From positions 1 through 5,402 of the forward strand of contig CAIWDQ010000523.1 in assembly GCA_903911455.1 (NCBI GenBank): a DNA stretch of 5,402 bases, read 5' to 3'. This DNA is from an uncultured bacterium. Lineage in GTDB: Bacteria > Bacteroidota > Bacteroidia > Bacteroidales > JACABE01. Positions 1 through 5,317 of the stretch are shown here, one piece after another. Every line of letters starts with the position of its first letter. Position 1 is the first letter of the stretch. Made by a program: the position numbers and the translations under genes. The notes under the pieces are model-generated. The model worked only from the letters and a program-made list of their open reading frames with translations. It ran no database searches and was not told where the DNA came from.

Positions 1-99
1 ACTTCCTCTCGGCTTATGTGTACTTCCTCTCGGCTTATATGTACTTCCTCTCGGCTTATGTGTACTTCCTCTCGGCTCATGTGTACTTCCTCTCGACTT
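1..99. repeat. 21-bp tandem repeat array, about 4.7 units, truncated by the window edge
   Basis: Units begin at 1, 22, 43, 64 and 85. Each starts ACTTCCTCTCGG and continues CTTATGTGT with single-base variants (A at 39, C at 78). The fifth unit keeps ACTTCCTCTCG and decays after about 99. The period is exactly 21 with no indels, so a frame stays open through it (seven-residue repeat CTSSRLM), but nothing else suggests coding. About half of each unit is G or C, richer than the flanks. The array may begin before the window. The rest of the gene-free stretch to 361 is AT-rich, with an eight-T run at 129-136 and two weak repeats listed separately. Confidence 0.95.
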
Positions 100-160
100 C
101 TTATTATAATATCAGATAGTTATGAAGCTTTTTTTTGGAAGGTTGTAAATTGCGAATCCG

Positions 161-191
161 TGTTTCTTTTAGATTTTAATCTTAAGAAACA
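161..191. repeat. AT-rich inverted repeat
   Basis: TGTTTCTT at 161-168 pairs with AAGAAACA at 184-191. After a small internal loop, AGAT at 171-174 pairs with ATCT at 179-182, leaving a four-base loop. No T-run follows on either strand, so it is not a typical intrinsic terminator. It could be a decayed terminator or chance in AT-rich DNA. Confidence 0.4.
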
Positions 192-271
192 ATGCTATTA
201 TTTAATTTAAAGCACTCTTAATCATCAGATTACTTTATTACATACGTATAATAAATTATAGTAAACCTCTG

Positions 272-336
272 TGAGTTGAATGAGATTGCTTCAATTCGTT
301 TGCGATTACTTCATGTCATTACATGAGTGAGCTCAA
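272..336. repeat. Degenerate dispersed-type intergenic repeat
   Basis: GATTGCTTCA at 284-293 recurs as GATTACTTCA at 304-313, a 20-bp period. It is followed by the hairpin TCATGT-CATT-ACATGA (311-326) and the palindrome TGAGCTCA (328-335). From memory, GAGATTGCTTC followed by a GTCATT segment resembles a widespread intergenic repeat of Bacteroidota and other bacteria, so this may be a decayed copy. It lies just downstream of the M23 gene and might help end its transcript, though there is no clear T-run. Confidence 0.4.
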
Positions 337-361
337 TTAACTGAATACAAATTAATGTTTA

Positions 362-1261
362 TTATCTAATCCTAATACTACTGCCGGCTTTTAGCTTAGA
401 TCCTTTTTTTACTTTATTTAATTTATAGATAGTTTTTACTTTTACATGGTATTTTTTAGCAATTGAAGCAAGAGTTTGACCTCTTCTTACTTTTACAAAA
501 CGTGCTTCTTTAAGTTTATTTATCTCTGATTGATATCTGAAATGATATTTAGATAAATAAAGGTTATCAGAATGAAGTTTATATCTTTCGAAATCAATTA
601 TATCTTCGGGATTAATAGGTGCACCTAAATATCTCACCTCAAAATGCAAATGGCTACCAGTTGAATGACCGGTATTCCCACCTAATGCAATAATATCACC
701 AGCTTTGACTAATTGATCTGTTTTAACATTGATTTCGGACAAATGGGCATAAAGCGTTTCCAGTCCATTAAGATGCCTTATCACAACCACATAACCATAA
801 GATTGGCTTAGTTTAGTTATTCGCACCATACCATCAAAAGTACATCTTACCGAATCGCCGGTTTGCAACTTAATATCAGTACCATAATGATATTTGTAAT
901 GTCTTAACCCAAAATGAGACGTGATATCACCAATAAAGGGATGGACATAAAAGCTACGTTTATTAATATCTTGCAAAACAATAAGTGTTGTATCTGGCTT
1001 GTTCGAAAAATCAACTTTAGGGTAATGGATAACTTCATTATCAAAATTTTCATAAAGTGTATCTTCTGAAAAGTATACAGCTAATGAATCGTAAAAGCTA
1101 TAGAAATTAGAAATTATATCAATACTGTCGTTTTGGGTTTCAACTATTTGTTCCTGGTTTAATTTTAGATATGCTTCATCCTGTTGAGCCATTGATAATA
1201 AAGGGAAGAGAAAAGTAAGTATTAAAAAGCAAAAGCAATAAACCCGAAACATTTTATTCAT
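362..1261 (-). CDS. Secreted M23 family metallopeptidase with C-terminal LysM domain
   Basis: A predicted peptidoglycan endopeptidase that would cut cross-links in the periplasm. Residues 1-25 form a signal peptide (short basic start, hydrophobic core, cleavage probably after SMA). Residues 26-104 are a low-similarity linker. The M23 (LytM) domain spans about 105-220 and has the full set of residues: HxxxD as H125 and D129, H173 in YAH, and HxH as H204 and H206. Family knowledge assigns H125, D129 and H206 to zinc and H173 and H204 to catalysis, so the enzyme should be active. Residues 256-299 form a LysM module (VKVRRGQTLASIAKKY, then LNKVKKG) that would anchor it to peptidoglycan. The start at 1261 gives the complete signal peptide; an internal Met at residue 4 is an alternative. 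It is divergent from the small lipoprotein gene. I found no clear -7 box for it in 1262-1436. The exact substrate bond is unknown. Confidence 0.93.
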   Translation of the reverse strand: MNKMFRVYCFCFLILTFLFPLLSMAQQDEAYLKLNQEQIVETQNDSIDIISNFYSFYDSLAVYFSEDTLYENFDNEVIHYPKVDFSNKPDTTLIVLQDINKRSFYVHPFIGDITSHFGLRHYKYHYGTDIKLQTGDSVRCTFDGMVRITKLSQSYGYVVVIRHLNGLETLYAHLSEINVKTDQLVKAGDIIALGGNTGHSTGSHLHFEVRYLGAPINPEDIIDFERYKLHSDNLYLSKYHFRYQSEINKLKEARFVKVRRGQTLASIAKKYHVKVKTIYKLNKVKKGSKLKAGSSIRIR

Positions 1262-1372
1262 TTATATCGTATTAGAATATTAATTTATATTAAATAATAG
1301 TATACTTTAGTATGTATTGAACCATATTTAACTCAATTTAACGTATAAATAAAAAATATATTGCTTTTTTAT

Positions 1373-1402
1373 TTTGTAGTAACAATAAAATATCTAATTT
1401 AG
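1373..1402 (+). promoter_or_regulatory. Putative Bacteroidota-type promoter of the small lipoprotein gene
   Basis: TTTG at 1373-1376 is followed after 18 bases by TAATTTAG at 1395-1402, which matches the TAnnTTTG -7 consensus at all fixed positions but one. Transcription would start near 1408, leaving a leader of about 30 nt before the ATG at 1437. The position fits, but the AT-rich background makes chance matches likely. Confidence 0.4.
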
Positions 1403-1436
1403 CAGAATGTTTTAAGCATCTAAAATAACAGAAAAA

Positions 1437-1676
1437 ATGATTCATAAATTCTTAGATTCTAATAAATTTTTAGTGGTTATATTTATGACAATAAGTATAA
1501 TGTTACTATCCGATTCTTGCACAACATCAAGAAGAGGGGTATATAATAAAAAAAGGACAAATAGTACTATGTCGTATAATATTCGTAACAGATCTCATTA
1601 TAAAGCTAAGAGAAACAGACAACCTATAGCTAAAAATTATTCTATTAGAAACACACGTTCTAATGGTAAATATTAG
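1437..1676 (+). CDS. Small, highly basic putative lipoprotein
   Basis: A 79-residue protein that I cannot assign to a family. Residues 10-27 are hydrophobic (FLVVIFMTISIMLL) and lead into SDSC with C28. This looks like a signal peptidase II site, although the D at -2 and S at -3 are not textbook; many Bacteroidota lipoboxes are loose, with S before the Cys. The mature part (28-79) is unusual: 9 Arg, 6 Lys, no Asp or Glu, and many Asn, Ser and Tyr. It therefore looks like a disordered polycation tethered to a membrane, and could contact lipopolysaccharide, peptidoglycan or nucleic acid; that is inference. The start is the first ATG after a plausible promoter. The acyltransferase gene begins 112 bp downstream with its own likely promoter. 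The gene could be spurious, but the signal sequence placed directly before a Cys argues for a real one. Confidence 0.72.
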   Translation: MIHKFLDSNKFLVVIFMTISIMLLSDSCTTSRRGVYNKKRTNSTMSYNIRNRSHYKAKRNRQPIAKNYSIRNTRSNGKY

Positions 1677-1704
1677 ATATTAACCAACTCTAATTATGAT
1701 TTTA

Positions 1705-1729
1705 TATTTTTGAGTAGAAATGAGTCATT
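1705..1729 (+). promoter_or_regulatory. Putative -7 box with palindrome at the predicted start site, upstream of the first acyltransferase gene
   Basis: TATTTTTG at 1705-1712 is a perfect TAnnTTTG match, but no TTTG-like -33 element stands at the usual distance. AATGAGTCATT at 1719-1729 is a perfect dyad around a central G and falls where transcription would start, as an operator might. The leader to the ATG at 1789 would be about 70 nt. Both matches are short. Confidence 0.4.
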
Positions 1730-1757
1730 CCATTAGTTTAATTATTACTAATACCAA

Positions 1758-1777
1758 CCTTATAAAAGCCTTATAAA
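1758..1777 (+). repeat. Direct repeat in the leader of the first acyltransferase gene
   Basis: CCTTATAAA occurs at 1758-1766 and again at 1769-1777, an 11-bp offset of about one helical turn, ending 11 bp before the ATG. It could be a regulator or translation-control site. No counterpart is seen upstream of the paralogous gene at 3058. Confidence 0.3.
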
Positions 1778-1788
1778 TTTTTATTGTA

Positions 1789-2913
1789 ATGATAGTAGAA
1801 ATAAAAGAAGTAATTTCAAAAAGTGAACTAAAGAAATTTATTAGATTTCCTTATAGTTTGTATAAAAAACATCCATATTGGGTGCCTGCATTAGATATGG
1901 ATGAAAAAAACTCTTTGAGTAAATCTAAAAACCCTGCATTTGAATTTTGTGATGCTAAATATTGGTTAGCTTACAGAGATGGACAAATTGTTGGTCGAAT
2001 TGCTGGCATTATCAACAAAAGAGCTAATGAATGCTGGAAAGAAAACAGAGTCCGTTTTGGATGGTTTGATTTTATTGATGATAAAGAAGTCGCCGAAGCC
2101 CTGTTATCTACAGTTGAAGGATGGGGTAAAGGATTTGGTTGTAACGAAATTCATGGTCCTTTAGGATTTACCGACATGGATAGAGAAGGCATGTTGGTTG
2201 AAGGGTTTAATGAACTAGGAACCTATGCTACTTTATATAATCACGAATACTATCCCAGAATACTGGAACAAATAGGTTATGGGAAAGATGCTGACTGGCT
2301 ACAGTTTGAATATGAAGTTCCAAAATCGGAGCCTGAGAAACTGGCTAAGATGGCAGGACTTATTGCTAAACGTTATAATGTACATTCGTTAAAAGCTACT
2401 TCTACAAAGCAATTATTAAAATATGCTCATCAGATATTTGAAGTATTAAACCAAAGTTTCATGCCTCTTTATGGTTTCGCACCTTTATCCGAAAAACAAA
2501 TTGATTTGTTTACAAAACAATATATTGGCTACGTTAAACCTGAATTTGTAACAGTAGTTTTAAACGACAAAGATGAAGTAGTTGCATTTGGTATCACGAT
2601 GCCTTCATTATCAAAAGGAGTTCAAAAGGCTAAAGGAAGAATTTTTCCATTTGGATGGTGGCATATTCTTAAAGCAATTAAAAACAATGATCTTGTTGAT
2701 ATGTATTTAATTGCAATAAGACCCGACATGCAGAATAAAGGCTTAAATGCTATTATCTTTGATGAATTAATGTCTAATTACATCAAAAAAGGCGTAAAGA
2801 AAACTATACAGAATCCTGTATTGGAAGTGAATATTAAGAACCAATTGATTTGGCAGGATTATAATCCTCGTCAGCATATACGTCGTAGATGTTATATTAA
2901 GAAAATAGCTTAA
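1789..2913 (+). CDS. GNAT-like (YghO-type) acyltransferase, first of two tandem paralogues
   Basis: A 374-residue cytosolic protein without signal peptide or membrane segment. It fits a widespread family of about 370-380 residues usually annotated as GNAT N-acetyltransferase or YghO-like. The N-terminal signature FPYSLYKKHPYWVPALDMDE (20-39) precedes KNPAFEF (47-53). The middle motif GPLGFTDMDREGMLVEGF (123-140) is followed by YYP at 154-156. The C-terminal half has the GNAT-type strand and loop LIAIRPDMQNKGLNAIIF (307-324), whose QNKGLNA resembles the acyl-CoA-binding Q/RxxGxG/A motif, then NPVLEVN (342-348) and HIRRRCY (363-369). The donor is probably an acyl-CoA or acyl-ACP; the acceptor is unknown. 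The start is supported by alignment with the paralogue from residue 1. A perfect terminator ends the unit. By hand count it is about 79% identical to the second copy. Confidence 0.8.
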   Translation: MIVEIKEVISKSELKKFIRFPYSLYKKHPYWVPALDMDEKNSLSKSKNPAFEFCDAKYWLAYRDGQIVGRIAGIINKRANECWKENRVRFGWFDFIDDKEVAEALLSTVEGWGKGFGCNEIHGPLGFTDMDREGMLVEGFNELGTYATLYNHEYYPRILEQIGYGKDADWLQFEYEVPKSEPEKLAKMAGLIAKRYNVHSLKATSTKQLLKYAHQIFEVLNQSFMPLYGFAPLSEKQIDLFTKQYIGYVKPEFVTVVLNDKDEVVAFGITMPSLSKGVQKAKGRIFPFGWWHILKAIKNNDLVDMYLIAIRPDMQNKGLNAIIFDELMSNYIKKGVKKTIQNPVLEVNIKNQLIWQDYNPRQHIRRRCYIKKIA

Positions 2914-2932
2914 TATAAACTAGATAATAATT

Positions 2933-2963
2933 AAAGCCATCTTATTTTTATGATGGCTTTTTT
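2933..2963 (+). terminator. Intrinsic terminator after the first acyltransferase gene
   Basis: AAAGCCATC at 2933-2941 pairs perfectly with GATGGCTTT at 2952-2960 across a 10-base loop. The 3' arm runs into a six-T tract (2958-2963). It lies 20 bp past the stop codon and would separate the two paralogues into different transcripts. Confidence 0.88.
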
Positions 2964-3016
2964 GTTAATAATCTTTAATATTAAACTTACACCTGCTTTT
3001 CTTTATTTTAAATTGT

Positions 3017-3024
3017 TACTTTTA
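3017..3024 (+). promoter_or_regulatory. Possible -7 box of the second acyltransferase gene
   Basis: TACTTTTA at 3017-3024 differs from TAnnTTTG only in the last base. It sits 33 bp before the ATG at 3058. No convincing -33 TTTG is present. The main reason to expect a promoter here is the terminator just upstream. Confidence 0.3.
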
Positions 3025-3057
3025 CATAAAATTTAGTGTTAACCTAACTATTAATTA

Positions 3058-4185
3058 ATGAGTGTTCTAATTAAAGAAGTAATTTCGAAGAGTGATCTCA
3101 TGAAATTTATCAGATTCCCTTATTCATTATATAAAGATAATCCTTATTGGGTGCCTGCTTTGGATATGGATGAAAAAGTGTCGTTAAGCAGAACTAAGAA
3201 CCCTGCCTTTGAGTTTTGTGAAGCTAAATATTGGCTTGCTTATAAAGATGGGAAGATTGCTGGTAGAATCATTGGGATTATGAATAATAGGGCTAACGAA
3301 TGCTGGAACGAAAACAGAGTTCGCTTTGGTTGGTTCGATTTTATTGATGATCTTGAAGTTGCTTCTACACTTATAAAAACTGTTGAAGACTGGGGCAAGG
3401 GGTTTGGATGTAACGAAATTCACGGACCTCTGGGCTTTACCGATATGGATAGAGAAGGAATGCTGGTATATGGTTTTGATCAACTGGCTACATATGCTAC
3501 CTTATATAATCATGAGTATTATCCAAAGATACTCGAACAACTTGGGTTTGCTAAAGATGTCGACTGGATACAGTTTGAATATGATATTCCTCAGCAACGA
3601 TCCGAACGTCTTATCAAAATGGCTGGCTTAGTTGCTAAGAGATATAATCTGCATACTTTAAAAGCTACTAAAACAAAACAGTTGCTTAAATATGCGCATC
3701 AGATCTTTGAAGTTTTAAATCAAAGTTACGCTCCTCTTTATGGTTTTTATCCTCTTTCGGAGAAGCAGATAGAGCTTTTCACCAAACAATATATTGGATA
3801 TGTTAAACCTGAATTTGTTTCAGTAGTTTTAAATGATAATGACGAAGTTGTGGCATTTGGTATTACGATGCCTTCACTTTCAAAGGGAGTTCAGAAGGCT
3901 AAAGGCAGGCTCCTTCCTTTTGGATGGTGGCATATTTTAAGGTCGTTAAACAAAGCTCAGATACTTGATATGTATCTGATAGCTGTTAGGCCCGACATGC
4001 AGAATAAAGGTTTGAATGCAATGATCTTTGATGAGATAATGGATAATTGTATTAAAAAAGGTGTTAAAACAAATGTCATTAATCCTGTATTAGAAGTTAA
4101 TAAGAAGATGCATTTACTTTGGGAAGATTATCAATCCAGAGAACCACATATTCGCCGTAGATGCTACATTAAGACAATTAAGTAG
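3058..4185 (+). CDS. GNAT-like (YghO-type) acyltransferase, second of two tandem paralogues
   Basis: A 375-residue protein that aligns with the upstream gene along its full length with a single one-residue gap near the C-terminus (REPHIRRR versus RQHIRRR). It keeps every family motif at the same positions: WVPALDMDE (31-39), GPLGFTDMDREGMLV (123-137), YYP (154-156), RPDMQNKGLNA (311-321) and NPVLEVN (342-348). About 80 residues differ. They cluster at 161-190, 291-305 and 331-362, while 111-135, 205-220 and 241-290 are almost unchanged. Codons differ at many silent positions, so the duplication is old and both copies have been kept by selection; I see no frameshift or lost motif. Different substrate chain length or expression would explain two copies, but that is inference. 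Its transcript probably ends at the hairpin at 4305-4340, beyond two repeats. Confidence 0.8.
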   Translation: MSVLIKEVISKSDLMKFIRFPYSLYKDNPYWVPALDMDEKVSLSRTKNPAFEFCEAKYWLAYKDGKIAGRIIGIMNNRANECWNENRVRFGWFDFIDDLEVASTLIKTVEDWGKGFGCNEIHGPLGFTDMDREGMLVYGFDQLATYATLYNHEYYPKILEQLGFAKDVDWIQFEYDIPQQRSERLIKMAGLVAKRYNLHTLKATKTKQLLKYAHQIFEVLNQSYAPLYGFYPLSEKQIELFTKQYIGYVKPEFVSVVLNDNDEVVAFGITMPSLSKGVQKAKGRLLPFGWWHILRSLNKAQILDMYLIAVRPDMQNKGLNAMIFDEIMDNCIKKGVKTNVINPVLEVNKKMHLLWEDYQSREPHIRRRCYIKTIK

Positions 4186-4219
4186 TGCCTAAAGTTTGAA
4201 GTTTGAAGTGCCTAAAGTT
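4184..4219. repeat. Heptad-based intergenic repeat abutting the stop codon
   Basis: AGTGCCTAAAGTT at 4184-4196 recurs at 4207-4219. Between them TRAAGTK heptads run head to tail (4190-4196, 4197-4203, 4204-4210). The first copy overlaps the last two bases of the stop codon of the preceding gene. From memory, similar TTTGAAGT/GCCTAAAGT strings are common between genes in Bacteroidota. No coding or terminator role is apparent. Confidence 0.8.
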
Positions 4220-4260
4220 ACAATCAATAATTAAGAATATTAAAAATCACCTATGCCATA

Positions 4261-4293
4261 CTCACTCTCCTTTTAGGAGAGAGCTGGGGTGAG
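4261..4293. repeat. REP-like hairpin element
   Basis: CTCTCC at 4265-4270 and GGAGAG at 4276-4281 form a perfect stem over a TTTTA loop. Outside it, CTCAC (4261-4265) can pair with GTGAG (4289-4293), bulging out AGCTGGG. The GGAGAG and GGGGTGAGG blocks resemble, from memory, a dispersed palindromic repeat found between genes in many Bacteroidota and cyanobacteria. It has no T-run, so it is not a terminator by itself. Confidence 0.65.
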
Positions 4294-4304
4294 GTCATTA
4301 AGAT

Positions 4305-4340
4305 AGCCGTTATCAAACAAATGATAACGGCTCTTCTTTT
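4305..4340 (+). terminator. Intrinsic terminator after the second acyltransferase gene
   Basis: AGCCGTTATCA (4305-4315) pairs perfectly over 11 bp with TGATAACGGCT (4322-4332), with the loop AACAAA. A T-rich tail CTTCTTTT follows on the plus strand. On the minus strand the stem is followed only by ATCTTAAT, so it may serve the converging gene at 4381 less well. Confidence 0.85.
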
Positions 4341-4349
4341 ATTAAAAAT

Positions 4350-4377
4350 CGTAATTCGTAATTCGTAAATCGTAATT
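4350..4377. repeat. CGTAATT heptanucleotide tandem array, 4 units
   Basis: CGTAATT occurs at 4350, 4357, 4364 (as CGTAAAT) and 4371 without gaps. It ends three bases from the stop codon of the minus-strand gene at 4381. Short heptanucleotide arrays are known between genes in several bacterial groups; this copy shows no open function. Confidence 0.9.
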
Positions 4378-4380
4378 GCC

Positions 4381-5004
4381 CTAGTTCGCTCTTATTTCAA
4401 AATAATCTGTCCATTCACCTTCACCATTGTTAACATATATAGGTTGACATCTTATCATATACTTAGCTCCCGAAACAAAACCATCCATAATACCTTTTGC
4501 ATTAGTCATCTTACGTTGTGCAACTATTAGAACTGTTCCATCCTCGTTCAACTGAGTGATTTCGAAATTATAATTATAAGCATTTATATCTGATTTTACT
4601 CTATAATTCATTGTTCCTATAATATTTGTGTTCTCGAAAAATATATCAGGTATAACAACAGGAGGTCTGTCGGCTAATACTTCATGCCCAACCATAGCAG
4701 GTAAATTACGATCATTTAAGATGTTAGCTTGTTTTTCGGTGTCTCTGGCATTTTGTTTATGAAAGCCACGTAACTGTTTTTCGTAACTATGCGCAACTGC
4801 ACTTTGGGTATGATCATCCAATGCAAGCACCATCGCTTCGTGCATTAATGTGTTAGTTGACAATATAACTGTTCCTGCATGGCTTAAGCCTGGTATCAAA
4901 CCACCATTTAAAACTAACTTTGCCCCATATCTACTCATTAAGATATTGAAAAAAGGTAATTTCCGTTCGTCTATAGCTTCTTTTACATAAATATAATTTG
5001 TCAT
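4381..5004 (-). CDS. Hypothetical protein with FN3-like C-terminal domain
   Basis: A 207-residue protein that I do not recognise by name. The N-terminal half (1-100) begins without a signal peptide or lipobox. It looks mainly helical and charged from about 52 on (MHEAMVLALDD, then HSYEKQLRGFHKQN), with a small-residue stretch GGLIPGLSHAGTVILSTNT at 34-52. The C-terminal half (about 103-207) alternates like beta strands. It ends GAKYMIRCQPIYVNNGEGEW then TDYFEIRAN, closely resembling the F-G strands of a fibronectin type III domain. Bacteroidota encode many small proteins of this plan with unknown function. It would be cytosolic unless exported without a signal peptide. The ATG at 5004 is the first in frame and has an A/T-rich leader. 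I found no clear promoter in 5005-5107. The 21-bp array starts about 104 bp upstream. The downstream end meets the CGTAATT array. Confidence 0.8.
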   Translation of the reverse strand: MTNYIYVKEAIDERKLPFFNILMSRYGAKLVLNGGLIPGLSHAGTVILSTNTLMHEAMVLALDDHTQSAVAHSYEKQLRGFHKQNARDTEKQANILNDRNLPAMVGHEVLADRPPVVIPDIFFENTNIIGTMNYRVKSDINAYNYNFEITQLNEDGTVLIVAQRKMTNAKGIMDGFVSGAKYMIRCQPIYVNNGEGEWTDYFEIRAN

Positions 5005-5107
5005 TTTGTTATTATTTAAATTTAAATTAGTTGAATTTGATTGCTTATATTATGATTTAAAAATATTGATTTAAACATTAGATATTCATTTTCTGAAATT
5101 AAAGTCA

Positions 5108-5317
5108 TTGACTGCCGAGTCAGAGTTGTTGACTGTCGGGTTGATGACGTTGACTGTCGAGTCGGAGGCGTTGACTGTCGAGTCGGGGTCGTTGACTGCC
5201 GAGTCAGAGGCGTTGACTGTCGAGTCGGGGTCGTTGACTGTCGAGTCAGAGGCGTTGACTGTCGAGTCGGGGTCGTTGACTGTCGAGTCAGAGGCATTGA
5301 CTGTCGAGTCAATGGCA
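5108..5317. repeat. GC-rich 21-bp tandem repeat array, 10 units, with a 42-bp higher-order pattern
   Basis: Ten units start at 5108, 5129, 5150, 5171, 5192, 5213, 5234, 5255, 5276 and 5297, with exactly 21 bp each and no indels. Each begins TTGACTGYCGRGT and ends in a variable seven bases. From 5150 the ends alternate between RGAGGCG and GGGGTCG, a 42-bp dimer repeated about three and a half times. The outer units (5129 and 5297) are the most diverged. A typical unit is about 62% G+C inside very AT-rich flanks. Each holds the dyad GACT-GYCG-AGTC, extended to TGACT/AGTCA in some. Frames stay open on both strands only because 21 is divisible by three and the unit lacks stops. The remaining gene-free DNA, 5005-5107 and 5318-5402, shows nothing but AT-rich sequence. 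Confidence 0.96.

Noticed and set aside
124..136. T-run after AAGCTT as an intrinsic terminator for an upstream gene
   Set aside because: No stable stem precedes the eight T residues, and the sequence before it is a tandem repeat, not a gene end.
16..210. Open frame of 64 codons starting in the 21-bp array
   Set aside because: Its first half is only the repeat, the rest is AT-rich low-complexity translation with no motif, and the array probably extends beyond the window. The frame is open because the unit is divisible by three.
1979..2164. Short plus-strand open frame, and a similar one at 3383-3631
   Set aside because: Both are out-of-frame shadows of the acyltransferase genes, whose reading frames are fixed by paralogue alignment.
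3184..3483. Minus-strand open frame of 99 codons
   Set aside because: It lies wholly inside the second acyltransferase gene, has no counterpart in the paralogue, and shows no recognisable domain.
5108..5317. CRISPR array
   Set aside because: The units follow each other directly with no unique spacers, and no cas gene is present.
5108..5317. TTGACT at each unit start as serial -35 promoter boxes
   Set aside because: Bacteroidota do not use TTGACA-type -35 elements, and no -10-like box stands at 17 bp inside the units.
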